From UBA1046 sp964624395 (GTDB lineage Bacteria; Bacillota; Clostridia; Saccharofermentanales; DTU023), in the NCBI GenBank assembly GCA_964624395.1, contig CAZUWY010000031.1, positions 1 through 22,356 on the forward strand: a DNA stretch of 22,356 nucleotides, in the 5' to 3' direction. A program made the translations under genes and the position numbers. This document shows positions 1 to 7,337 of the stretch, in pieces. Every line of letters begins with the position of its first letter. The stretch's first letter is position 1. A model generated the notes under the pieces. It worked only from the letters and a program-made list of their open reading frames with translations, was not told where the DNA came from and searched no databases.

Positions 1-52
1 TAACAGGCGCAGAAGCTGCAGTCAAAGCAGTTCAGTGATTTTTTGCCTGTTA
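1..52. repeat. 8-bp inverted repeat at window edge
   Basis: TAACAGGC at 1-8 is the exact reverse complement of GCCTGTTA at 45-52. The 36-nt interior holds smaller complementary pieces (GCAG 9-12 with CTGC 16-19) and a run of six T at 39-44. It may be the 3' structure of a gene to the left or the edge of a repeat. The window edge hides the context. Confidence 0.35.
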
Positions 53-84
53 CCGTGCGCTAACCAGCCCTTCTTCATGTCACT

Positions 85-106
85 GGCGTTACTAATGGTA
101 AACGCC
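85..106. other. imperfect hairpin upstream of dehydrogenase gene
   Basis: GGCGTT (85-90) pairs with AACGCC (101-106), and TAC/GTA extends the stem inward past a one-base bulge. A loose T-rich stretch follows but there is no clean T-run, so a terminator for an unseen upstream + strand gene is only a possibility. Nothing else in 1-205 looks coding. Confidence 0.25.
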
Positions 107-107
107 T

Positions 108-137
108 TTGCTATTTGCTTTGGCCAGTAACTAAAAT
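108..137 (+). promoter_or_regulatory. candidate promoter of first SDR gene
   Basis: TTGCTA (108-113) and TAAAAT (132-137) are separated by 18 nt, which fits a housekeeping sigma promoter. Transcription would start near 144. A small hairpin, ACCCA (145-149) with TGGGT (156-160), would then lie at the very 5' end of the mRNA. The match is moderate. Confidence 0.35.
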
Positions 138-205
138 GAATAAAACCCAGCTCATTGGGTAATAAATTAATAAATTATTCATTATATATTTTAGGAGGAA
201 TTATT

Positions 206-961
206 ATGAAACTAAATGGTAAAGTCGCTGTTGTCACTGGTGCAGCATCCGGCATGGGAAAATCAATTGCTTTATTGTATGCCAAAGAGGGAGCGAAAGT
301 TGTAGCCACAGATATTAATTTCGATGGCGTCAAAGAGACCGTCTCCGAGATCGAAGCCGCAGGCGGAACCGCTCTTGCGCTCAAAACTGATGTTTCCAAA
401 GAAGAAGATATTCAAAAAATGATCGATACCGCTGTGGAAAAATATGGCACACTGGATATTTTAGTCAACAATGCCGGTATCATGGACAATATGGAGCCGG
501 CCGGTGAGATCACCGATGAAGGCTGGTATAAAGTAATGGAGATCAACACGACCTCCATCATGAGATCAACCAGAAAAGCTATTCCTATTTTCCAAGAAAA
601 GGGCAAAGGTGTTATTATCAACATCGCTTCTGTGGGCGGTCTGAGCGGGAAAGTTGCCGGTTCAACCTATACCGCCAGTAAGCATGCCGTAGTGGGCTTT
701 AGCAAGAGCACAGCCTTTATGTACGCCAATGACGGTATCCGCTGTAATGTAATTGCCCCGGGTGCCATTGAGACCAATATCTCCTCCACCATGACTAATG
801 TCAGCCATTTCGGCATCAGCCGCGTCGGCAGCTATCATGGCTTGACACCTCGTACCGGTGCTGCCGAAGAGATTGCCACCGCTGCACTCTTTTTGGCCTC
901 TGATGATGCCAGCTTTGTCAATGGTGATGTACTGATCGTGGATGGCGGCTGGACAGCATAA
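206..961 (+). CDS. SDR family NAD-type oxidoreductase
   Basis: This is a classical short-chain dehydrogenase/reductase of 251 residues, a soluble Rossmann-fold enzyme that oxidises or reduces a hydroxyl/keto group. The nucleotide motif TGAASGMG is at 11-18 and NNAG at 88-91. The catalytic set is complete: N114, S142, Y155 and K159 (YTASK). Asp36 at the end of strand 2 points to NAD(H) rather than NADP(H). The start is set by a perfect AGGAGG at 193-198, seven bases before ATG 206; reading from further upstream would need a TTG start without a Shine-Dalgarno. The gene stands alone, with its own candidate promoter and a strong terminator. It resembles the FabG / glucose dehydrogenase / hydroxysteroid dehydrogenase group, but the substrate cannot be read from the sequence. 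Confidence 0.93.
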   Translation: MKLNGKVAVVTGAASGMGKSIALLYAKEGAKVVATDINFDGVKETVSEIEAAGGTALALKTDVSKEEDIQKMIDTAVEKYGTLDILVNNAGIMDNMEPAGEITDEGWYKVMEINTTSIMRSTRKAIPIFQEKGKGVIINIASVGGLSGKVAGSTYTASKHAVVGFSKSTAFMYANDGIRCNVIAPGAIETNISSTMTNVSHFGISRVGSYHGLTPRTGAAEEIATAALFLASDDASFVNGDVLIVDGGWTA

Positions 962-1004
962 TAACTGATTTTAAAAGAGCTGCTTTAAGCTTTCTCAATC
1001 TATG

Positions 1005-1032
1005 GCCAGCTGCATAATGCGGCTGGCTTTTT
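1005..1032 (+). terminator. rho-independent terminator of first SDR gene
   Basis: GCCAGC (1005-1010) pairs with GCTGGC (1022-1027). The stem is extended inside by a T-G wobble and GCA/TGC around a TAA loop, and TTTTT (1028-1032) follows. The T-run touches the stop codon of the convergent walJ gene. Read on the other strand the hairpin has no U-tract. Confidence 0.85.
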
Positions 1033-1828
1033 AGATCTGCTGAGGCTCGGAAAGCTCGTAGCGTCTGGCAGCGGTCAGCTGGTAATCTTTGCCTTGTACA
1101 GCGCCCGCAGCGGTCAGACTGTCATTTACAGTGAGCAAGGCCAGATGGGGAAAATTATTCTCATTGGACAGATGCGACAGGACAATTCTGCTGGTGCCCT
1201 GCTTCAGCAGCCTAATGCAGGCCAGACCGCTTTGCTCATTGGATAAATGGCCGTAGTGGCTGGCAATTCTCTCTTTAAGCCTTAAGGGATAGCTGCTGTA
1301 TTTGAGCATATCCTGATCATAATTTGCTTCCAGATAGCAGATATCTACGCCGGCCAGGGCTGTAAATATCTCCTCATTGGTACAGCCAAGATCAGTTACG
1401 ATACCGACACTGCCATCTTTTGTCCTGACAGTGAAACCAACGGGATCTGCTGCATCATGGGAGACGGGGAAGGAAGATATCTCCAGGTCGTCAAGGCTGA
1501 ATTTTTCCTGGGGATGAATTATTTTGACCAGATTGGGATCAAAATCCCCTAGCTGGGGCAGGGCGGCCTCAAGAGTCTTGATATTGATATAAAAGGGCAG
1601 CTTGTAGCGTCTTAAGATAACTCCCAGACCCGAGATATGATCGCTGTGTTCATGGGTAATCAGGATGCCTTTGAGCTTTTCAATATCTTCGCCCAGATCT
1701 TTTAAGCCAGATTCCAGGCCCTTGCCTGTGATGCCCGCATCTACCAGCAAAAGGCTTTTGGGGCTGGAGATCAAAATTGAATTGCCGCTCGATCCTGACC
1801 GCAAAGCACAGCTTTTAAGATATCCCAT
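1031..1828 (-). CDS. walJ: WalJ/YycJ metallo-beta-lactamase-fold hydrolase
   Basis: This is a 265-residue metallo-beta-lactamase-fold protein of the WalJ (YycJ) family, known in other Bacillota as a nuclease-like protein encoded with WalRK. The N-terminus has the family's SGSSGN stretch (11-16). The metal-binding motif THEHSDH is at 58-64, followed by SHD and VTD segments that fit the other metal ligands. I chose ATG 1828, giving MGYLKSCALRSG at the N-terminus as in homologues; an upstream in-frame TTG at 1849 lacks a ribosome binding site. The start lies 14 nt inside the end of murA and its Shine-Dalgarno is weak, which suggests translational coupling. It is the last gene of the walR-walK-murA-walJ unit. 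No U-tract terminator was found after it. Confidence 0.93.
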   Translation of the reverse strand: MGYLKSCALRSGSSGNSILISSPKSLLLVDAGITGKGLESGLKDLGEDIEKLKGILITHEHSDHISGLGVILRRYKLPFYINIKTLEAALPQLGDFDPNLVKIIHPQEKFSLDDLEISSFPVSHDAADPVGFTVRTKDGSVGIVTDLGCTNEEIFTALAGVDICYLEANYDQDMLKYSSYPLRLKERIASHYGHLSNEQSGLACIRLLKQGTSRIVLSHLSNENNFPHLALLTVNDSLTAAGAVQGKDYQLTAARRYELSEPQQI

Positions 1829-3206
1829 ATCTACCCGCTTTCTTTTCAAACTGGGAAATTACACCGCCCAGAGAGCTGATCTTGGCGACGATATTTTCAT
1901 AGCCGCGCATGATAACGCTGGTATTTTCCACAATGCTTTCGCCATCGGCAACTAAAGCAGCCATGACAACAGCCATGCCGCCTCTAAGGTCCAGGGCTCT
2001 GACTGTGGCGGCTGCAAGTTTTGCTCCTCCGTTTATCACGGCCAGCCGCCCGGATGTAACTATATTGGCGCCCATTTTATTTAGTTCTGTCACATAGCCG
2101 AAACGATTCTCCCAGACAGTTTCAATAACCCGGCTGCTGCCTTCCACCTGACTTAGAAGGCTTGTGATCTGCGGCTGCAGATCAGTCGGAAAACCAGGAT
2201 AAGGCATGGTTTTGACAGTAATCGCTCTCAAGGGTTCCTCAGGCGGAGCAAAAACTCTGATGCTCTCCTCACCCTCTTCAACAACAGCACCCATCTCCAG
2301 CAGTTTGGCAGTCAAAGGCTCCATATGGGTGGGGATGATATTGTTGACAACAATGTCACCGCCGGTCAGCGGGGCCAGCATCATATAGCTGCCCGCCTCT
2401 ATCTGATCCGGTATGATCATATATTCTTTGTTGGCTGGCAGATATGCCTTGCCCTTGATCCTGATCGTTTCAGTACCGGCACCGCGGATGTCTGCGCCCA
2501 TGGTATTTAAAAAGTTGGCCACATCAACTATATGCGGTTCCCTGGCCGCATTATCGATGACGGTAAGGCCATCGGCCTTGACCGCCGCCAGCATTATATT
2601 GACGGTGGCTCCGACACTCACAGTGTCGAGGAAAATACTGGCAGCTTTGACTTTGCCGCTGCGGCTTTGGCAATGGATGAATGCGGGCACCATCGTATAG
2701 GCATCTGGGCCACCGCGGGCGGGCAGGGCTGCGGATCCGCCGCTGTAATTGAACCAGATCTCCTCCCCGCTGATATTTCTGTAGATTATATCCACATCTG
2801 CATCCATGGCCATGAAACCCTTGAGATGCAAATCTATCGGGCGGACGCCAAAATCGCAGCCTCCGGGCATTGTCACCTTGCACTCACCAAAGCGGGACTG
2901 CAGGGCGCCCAAAAGATAATAGGATCCTCTCAGCAAAGCAACTTTCGCTGAGATTGCTTCCGGTTTTTTTATTGTTGTGGGATCGATGCGTACTTTGCCG
3001 GGGCCCTGCATTTCAATGGTGGCACCAATATCTGAGCAAACTTCGAGGAAAAAAAGAACATCTCGCACTTGAGGTAGATTGGAAATGAGGCAGGGACCGT
3101 CTAAGGTCATGGCTGCCCCGATAATGGCCAAAGCTGCATTTTTTGAACCGCTGATCTCTATCTCACCGGCCAGGCGGCTGCCCCCTTCTATCCTGAAACA
3201 ATTCAC
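1815..3206 (-). CDS. murA: UDP-N-acetylglucosamine 1-carboxyvinyltransferase
   Basis: MurA transfers enolpyruvate from phosphoenolpyruvate to UDP-GlcNAc, the first committed cytoplasmic step of peptidoglycan synthesis. The protein has 463 residues, somewhat longer than the usual 420-435. It has the substrate-binding Lys22-Asn23 (SGSKNAAL), the active-site loop PGGCDFGVRP with Cys117 (the residue alkylated by fosfomycin in the family), and the late YPGFPTDLQPQ motif. Cys rather than Asp at the loop predicts fosfomycin sensitivity at the target level. The start is GTG 3206, preceded by GAGGT at a normal distance. It lies 47 nt after walK and overlaps walJ, so co-transcription with the wall regulators is likely. 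Whether a second murA exists elsewhere cannot be seen here. Confidence 0.96.
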   Translation of the reverse strand: MNCFRIEGGSRLAGEIEISGSKNAALAIIGAAMTLDGPCLISNLPQVRDVLFFLEVCSDIGATIEMQGPGKVRIDPTTIKKPEAISAKVALLRGSYYLLGALQSRFGECKVTMPGGCDFGVRPIDLHLKGFMAMDADVDIIYRNISGEEIWFNYSGGSAALPARGGPDAYTMVPAFIHCQSRSGKVKAASIFLDTVSVGATVNIMLAAVKADGLTVIDNAAREPHIVDVANFLNTMGADIRGAGTETIRIKGKAYLPANKEYMIIPDQIEAGSYMMLAPLTGGDIVVNNIIPTHMEPLTAKLLEMGAVVEEGEESIRVFAPPEEPLRAITVKTMPYPGFPTDLQPQITSLLSQVEGSSRVIETVWENRFGYVTELNKMGANIVTSGRLAVINGGAKLAAATVRALDLRGGMAVVMAALVADGESIVENTSVIMRGYENIVAKISSLGGVISQFEKKAGRYGIS

Positions 3207-3253
3207 AAAATACCTCTTCTAGCGATATTTCCTGGCTAAGAAATATCCTTGTC

Positions 3254-4597
3254 CTATTTAATGCGCTTATTCATCTTTTCGAGCAGTATGGCAGCTTCCT
3301 GACTGTTCAGACGCGGGGGCCAGCTTGTCTCACCTTGCTGGGCCAGAAAGGATTTTATATCTCTTTCAGCAGCAAGTCCAGAACCATCTTCAATAATATT
3401 TCCTTCCAGCAGATCGATCAAGCTATCTTTCCGGACTTTTTCCATCGTGGGGAAAAAGACCATGAATTCACAGCCTGCTCCGTATTCGCTTTGCAATTCA
3501 ATCCGGCCGCGCTGAAGATTGGTCAGCTCTCTGACAATGGAAAGCCCCAGTCCGGTTCCGCCGTAAAGTCTTGAGCCGGTAGTGTCCAGACGGAAAAAGC
3601 GGCTGAATATCTCCTCATGGAACTCTTCCTTGATCCCGCTGCCATTGTCCACCACCTTAACATAGACCTCATCTATCAGGCTATTGGCATAGACCGAAAC
3701 CTTGCCGCCCTCAGGTGTATATTTAATTGCATTGGTAATAAGATTGGACATGATTCGCTCCAGGGCAACTCGGTCACCATAGATCATCGGCATCTTGCCC
3801 AGTCTGGTAAAGCTGAGGTTCTGGTTGCGTTCTTTAGCCTGCGGCATCAGCATCTCTGTCACAGATCTGGCAATTTTGTCCAGGTAGACGGGCTGGAAAT
3901 CCACCTGAGTGCCCTGGCTATCAATCGAAGATAAGAGCAGCAGATCTGCTACCAGTTTTTCCATTCTGATCGAATCGTCATAGATCCTTTGCACATCAGC
4001 TTTGATTCCTTCTACGTCCTTTTCATCGACACCCCAGTCAAGCAGGGATTCCGACCAGGATTTTATAGTGGTCAAAGGTGTTTTGAGCTCATGCGAGACA
4101 TTGGCCACAAATTCTTTTCTGCGTTTTTCTTCATTTTCAATGGCCGTAATATCCTGGATCATGACAATATGGCCGTAGCGCCTGCTGCTGTCGACACCAA
4201 TATGCTGGCTTTGGATCGTAATACGATAGGAGCGTTCTCCCGAGACATAAATTCCACTCAGATGCTTGCTGCCTAAAAGCATGCCAGCTCTGATCCCGTT
4301 TTCTTCGCCATAGACCTGGCAGAATTCCGGAAATGATTCAGGGATGTCGTAGAGCATGGTGCGGGCCATATTATTGACAGTCAAAAGATGATCATCACTG
4401 CCATATGCGACAATGCCCAGCTCTAGAGCGGCCAGTATGGCCTGTGATTCAAAGCGTTCGTTTCTCACCTGATTCAAGACATTCATCACCTTGGCGTCTC
4501 GGTTAAGCCGCCGGTAGCGATCCCAGATAAAGACAGCGATCATGCAGATCGCTGTCGTTAAAATAGCTGTGATAAAAATGATCAGAGCTGTGTTCAT
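3254..4597 (-). CDS. walK: WalK-type sensor histidine kinase, single TM
   Basis: This is the membrane-bound sensor kinase partner of the adjacent WalR-type regulator, 447 residues. One N-terminal membrane helix (about 5-24) leads directly into a cytoplasmic PAS-like region (about 45-155). The HisKA phosphoacceptor is H169 in the VSHELKTP motif. The ATPase domain shows the N box (N285, N289), the G1 box DNGSG (317-321) and the G2 box GGTGLGLS (346-353). A C-terminal tail of about 65 residues follows. Unlike B. subtilis WalK there is no second helix, extracellular sensor loop or obvious HAMP; this is closer to the short streptococcal form. The start lies 6 nt after the walR stop. A PhoR-type kinase is the alternative, but the WalJ neighbour favours WalK. 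Confidence 0.9.
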   Translation of the reverse strand: MNTALIIFITAILTTAICMIAVFIWDRYRRLNRDAKVMNVLNQVRNERFESQAILAALELGIVAYGSDDHLLTVNNMARTMLYDIPESFPEFCQVYGEENGIRAGMLLGSKHLSGIYVSGERSYRITIQSQHIGVDSSRRYGHIVMIQDITAIENEEKRRKEFVANVSHELKTPLTTIKSWSESLLDWGVDEKDVEGIKADVQRIYDDSIRMEKLVADLLLLSSIDSQGTQVDFQPVYLDKIARSVTEMLMPQAKERNQNLSFTRLGKMPMIYGDRVALERIMSNLITNAIKYTPEGGKVSVYANSLIDEVYVKVVDNGSGIKEEFHEEIFSRFFRLDTTGSRLYGGTGLGLSIVRELTNLQRGRIELQSEYGAGCEFMVFFPTMEKVRKDSLIDLLEGNIIEDGSGLAAERDIKSFLAQQGETSWPPRLNSQEAAILLEKMNKRIK

Positions 4598-4603
4598 TAT
4601 TGT

Positions 4604-5308
4604 TTAGCCGCTGAAATCCTTGGAAAAGTAATAGCCAACGCCTCTTTTAGTCAGCAAATATTGATAATGCTCCTGGTCCGGCTCGAGCTTTTCTCTGGTT
4701 CTACGCACAGTAACATCAACTGTTCTGACGTCGCCGTAATATTCATAGCCCCAGACTTTTTCTAAAAGCTCCTCCCTGGAAAACACCTGACCTTCATGTC
4801 TGGCCAGAAAACGCACCAGCTCATATTCTCTCAGGGTCAGATCTATCGGGTTGCCCTTATAGCTCACCTGATAGCCGGACTGGTCTATCTCCAGATCGCC
4901 GAATACCAGTAATTTATCTGAATCAATCTGTTCTGTCTCGTTGTACTGCACCCGTCTGAAGATTGCTCTTACACGCGCCAGCAGTTCTCTCAGGCTGAAG
5001 GGCTTGGTTATATAGTCATCCGCACCCAATTCCAGACCCAGCACTTTGTCGATCTCCTCGCTTTTAGCCGTCAGCATGATAATTGGCACCGAAGATTTAT
5101 GCCTGATCCTTTTACAGACTTCAAAACCATCCATGCGGGGCAGCATGCAGTCCAGCAAAATTAGGTCGGGATTTTCCTCCAGCGCCATCTGAAGCGCCGT
5201 CTGACCGTCATATGCCTTGAGAACGGCATAGCCCTCACGTGACAGGCTTTCCGCCAAGATATCCACAATATTGGGCTCATCATCAACTACCAATACTTTG
5301 AGATTCAT
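4604..5308 (-). CDS. walR: WalR-type response regulator (OmpR/PhoB family)
   Basis: This 234-residue DNA-binding response regulator has a receiver domain at 1-115 with the acidic pair D9/D10, phosphoacceptor D53, T80 and K102. A winged-helix effector domain follows at about 130-230 and includes WGYEYYGDVRTVDVTVRR, very like WalR/YycF. In relatives it controls cell-wall hydrolase genes. ATG 5308 is chosen because GGAGGG lies just upstream and family members begin at this point; an in-frame start at 5362 would lie upstream of the predicted promoter. It is the first gene of a four-gene unit with walK, murA and walJ. Confidence 0.94.
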   Translation of the reverse strand: MNLKVLVVDDEPNIVDILAESLSREGYAVLKAYDGQTALQMALEENPDLILLDCMLPRMDGFEVCKRIRHKSSVPIIMLTAKSEEIDKVLGLELGADDYITKPFSLRELLARVRAIFRRVQYNETEQIDSDKLLVFGDLEIDQSGYQVSYKGNPIDLTLREYELVRFLARHEGQVFSREELLEKVWGYEYYGDVRTVDVTVRRTREKLEPDQEHYQYLLTKRGVGYYFSKDFSG

Positions 5309-5342
5309 ATGCCCTCCATCCAAGCATTTCATTTTCCTGTAA

Positions 5343-5369
5343 ATTATAACACAGCACGACAAGAAGCAA
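5343..5369 (-). promoter_or_regulatory. extended -10 promoter of the walR operon
   Basis: On the - strand a perfect TATAAT (plus coordinates 5343-5348) is preceded by TG and one spacer base, giving an extended -10. A TTGCTT -35 candidate (5364-5369) lies 15 nt upstream. The predicted start is near 5336, leaving a leader of about 28 nt. The site sits in the 77-nt gap after pcp, where no terminator is visible. Confidence 0.7.
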
Positions 5370-5385
5370 CTGCAGCAATAAGGCT

Positions 5386-6027
5386 TTAATGTTCCGCTCC
5401 GCCTACCAGCTTAAGATCTTCCTCATATTTGATGATGGCTTCCAGGGCGGCGCGCAGCGCTCTGCTGATATCTTCCATCGCCATGGCGGGAGCGTTGGGA
5501 CGCGAGACCACCTGCTCCGGTATGAAGGGCACATGAATGAAACCGCCGCGCACATCCGGCATTTCTTTCGCAATGGTATACAAAATGCCATACATAATAT
5601 GATTGCAGACAAAAGTTCCGGCAGTATTGGATACAGAGGCCGGCAAGCCGATATCCTGGATGGATTTGACCATGGCCTTGACCGGCAGGGTGGCAAAGTA
5701 TGCCGGTTCACCATCAGCAAAAATTGGCTGATCGATCGGCTGATTGCCTTCGTTGTCCGGAATTCTGGCATCATCAATATTGATGGCAACGCGCTCCGGG
5801 GTGATATCGAAGCGTCCGCCGGCCTGTCCAACGGCCACTACAACATCCGGTTTTTCCTTGCGCATGGCCTCAGCCACTTTTTCAATTGCTTTGCCAAACA
5901 CAGTCGGCACTTCCAGTTTAATTACTTCAGCTGCTAAACCTGAAACATCACAATGCTTAACAGCCTCCAGAGCGGGATTGATCTTGTCCCCGCCAAAGGG
6001 ATCAAATGCTGTCATCAAAATCTTCAT
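5386..6027 (-). CDS. pcp: pyrrolidone-carboxyl peptidase
   Basis: This is a cysteine peptidase (family C15) that removes N-terminal pyroglutamate from peptides in the cytoplasm. The 213-residue length matches the usual 215 or so. The N-terminus MTAFDPFGG is typical, and the catalytic triad is complete: E78 in PERVAIN, C141 in TAGTFVCNH and H165 in FIHVPF. The start at ATG 6027 is fixed by a perfect AGGAGG (about 6034-6039 on the opposite strand). An in-frame extension back to 6138 is not family-like. The gene ends 77 nt before walR, which has its own promoter; read-through is possible because no terminator separates them. Confidence 0.96.
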   Translation of the reverse strand: MKILMTAFDPFGGDKINPALEAVKHCDVSGLAAEVIKLEVPTVFGKAIEKVAEAMRKEKPDVVVAVGQAGGRFDITPERVAINIDDARIPDNEGNQPIDQPIFADGEPAYFATLPVKAMVKSIQDIGLPASVSNTAGTFVCNHIMYGILYTIAKEMPDVRGGFIHVPFIPEQVVSRPNAPAMAMEDISRALRAALEAIIKYEEDLKLVGGAEH

Positions 6028-6164
6028 AATTATCCTCCTAAACGGTCTGAATATTCCTGATCCTAATTGAATCTGCATCGAAGCGGTAGCCAAGATGCGA
6101 TTTGCAGTCAACAGTCTGGCTCCTGCCTGAGAAACCATCTTAAATAGGCTGAGCCCGTAAAGCC

Positions 6165-6193
6165 ATAATACAGTTCAATTTTACCAAGTACAA
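6165..6193 (-). promoter_or_regulatory. candidate promoter of pcp
   Basis: On the - strand TTGTAC (plus 6188-6193) and TATTAT (plus 6165-6170) are 17 nt apart. This would give pcp an untranslated leader of about 130 nt. No known riboswitch fold was recognised in that leader. The rest of the 300-nt gap 6028-6327 holds only the weak hairpin listed separately. Confidence 0.45.
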
Positions 6194-6260
6194 AACAAAT
6201 AGCAAGAAAGAATTATTGTCCTAGAGAGCTTTGAGGGCAAAACAAGGCAGCTCAAATGGC

Positions 6261-6291
6261 AAAAACAAGTCAGAGAGAAAAGGCAACTGAC
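6261..6291 (-). terminator. weak candidate terminator after YwaF-type gene
   Basis: On the - strand GTCAG (plus 6287-6291) can pair with CTGAC (plus 6269-6273) across 13 nt, followed by TTG and TTTTT (plus 6261-6265). The stem has only 5 bp, so this is tentative. It lies about 40 nt after the stop of the membrane protein gene. Confidence 0.3.
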
Positions 6292-6327
6292 ATAATAAAG
6301 TTTATGCGATCAGCTTCAGCCAAGTTA

Positions 6328-7131
6328 TTAAACCAGAGAATATTTTTCCTCATCCTCCGGCAAACCCTTCTTCTTTCTACCCCGGGACAAGGGTGCGAGC
6401 AGATAGCGACCTACCAGCCAGATCAGAAAAACTGCCAGACTATAAGACAAGAAGATAGCAATCTTGTAGACCAGAGGCGGCATCAGATCTAATAAAAATA
6501 TTACAGCCGGAGGCGGCTCCACCAAATAACCGTAGTTGGCTGAAATCCCCTGCTTTTGCAGCAAGAAATTCACCAGCATTAGAAAGAAATTAAAAAGATT
6601 GGTTGCAATCAAGATGAAGTAGAGATCTTTGACCGGAAAAGAATAGGAGCGGACAAAGATAAAATAAGAGACCAGCCAGCCCAGAGTAATATGGACAATG
6701 AAGAATTGAAAATTCGTATAATGCCAGGGGCTGAACTGGTAGAGATCAGCAATGGCCATGGCCATCAATGAACCTAAAAATGCCCAGTACAAAGCTAGCT
6801 TGGCCGCCCATTTCTGCTTGAGCAAAAAAGCAATAATAATCAGTGGCGTGGCGATTCTGCAGTGGAAAAGAGGCAGGCTTTCCTCCAGGCTAAAAAAGCC
6901 GGAGCTAAACTGCCAGCTGTATAAGACAATCTGGTCAATCAGCAAAATAACTGCCAAAATCTGGGGCAGTCTTCTTCCCCAGGTAGAAGAGGCTATCTTC
7001 CTGCGCAGCAAAAAGAGCAAGATTATACCTGCAAGCCAGATAATTAGGGTTAAAATATGGGCTGAGCCAAACAAGGGAAAAAGATAACCGTCCTGCTCGC
7101 TTCTAAAAAAATTGGCCCACCAAATAGCCAT
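6328..7131 (-). CDS. YwaF/TIGR02206-type seven-helix membrane protein
   Basis: This integral membrane protein of 267 residues has seven predicted helices at about 25-43, 56-73, 86-104, 111-130, 142-161, 169-191 and 220-245, followed by a basic and acidic cytoplasmic tail. Two features match the TIGR02206/YwaF family: the LPLFHC motif at 86-91 and NYGYL at 199-203. No biochemical function is known to me for this family. ATG 7131 is chosen because GAGGAGG lies just upstream; the in-frame extension to 7260 has no such site and is not hydrophobic. The gene is divergent from the second SDR gene. Family assignment is by pattern recognition of motif and topology. Confidence 0.82.
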   Translation of the reverse strand: MAIWWANFFRSEQDGYLFPLFGSAHILTLIIWLAGIILLFLLRRKIASSTWGRRLPQILAVILLIDQIVLYSWQFSSGFFSLEESLPLFHCRIATPLIIIAFLLKQKWAAKLALYWAFLGSLMAMAIADLYQFSPWHYTNFQFFIVHITLGWLVSYFIFVRSYSFPVKDLYFILIATNLFNFFLMLVNFLLQKQGISANYGYLVEPPPAVIFLLDLMPPLVYKIAIFLSYSLAVFLIWLVGRYLLAPLSRGRKKKGLPEDEEKYSLV

Positions 7132-7253
7132 AGACACCTCCTCATTAATGCATCTTTGCAAAATCATTTTAATCATGCCATAAGATTGAATTTTGCAATA
7201 GACTGAAATAGATAAATTATCCTCTCTTTGCTGTAAAATAGTTGTCAGTCCCA

Positions 7254-7281
7254 TTGGCAATAAAGGCAGCTCTTATTTAAT
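7254..7281 (+). promoter_or_regulatory. candidate promoter of second SDR gene
   Basis: TTGGCA (7254-7259) and TTTAAT (7276-7281) are 16 nt apart in the divergent gap 7132-7337. The -10 match is weak, so confidence is low. A - strand pair TTTACA/TATCTA in the same gap could serve the membrane protein gene but is no better. Confidence 0.3.
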
Positions 7282-7337
7282 GTTGAGGTTAAAAGCACAA
7301 GGCTGCTTCAGAAACAAGAGCTGGAAAGGCAGAAAAA

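Noticed and set aside
173..187. PerR-box-like sequence before the first dehydrogenase
   Set aside because: Only the right half resembles the consensus; the left half matches about 3 of 7 bases, which AT-rich DNA gives by chance.
2413..2951. Overlapping open frames on the + strand opposite murA
   Set aside because: They are antisense to conserved MurA sequence, mutually overlapping, and without family resemblance.
6028..6138. N-terminal extension of pcp to 6138
   Set aside because: The AGGAGG just before ATG 6027 and the family-typical N-terminus fix the shorter start; the extension lacks a ribosome binding site.
7132..7260. N-terminal extension of the YwaF-type protein
   Set aside because: GAGGAGG precedes ATG 7131, and the extension would add 43 residues unlike the family.
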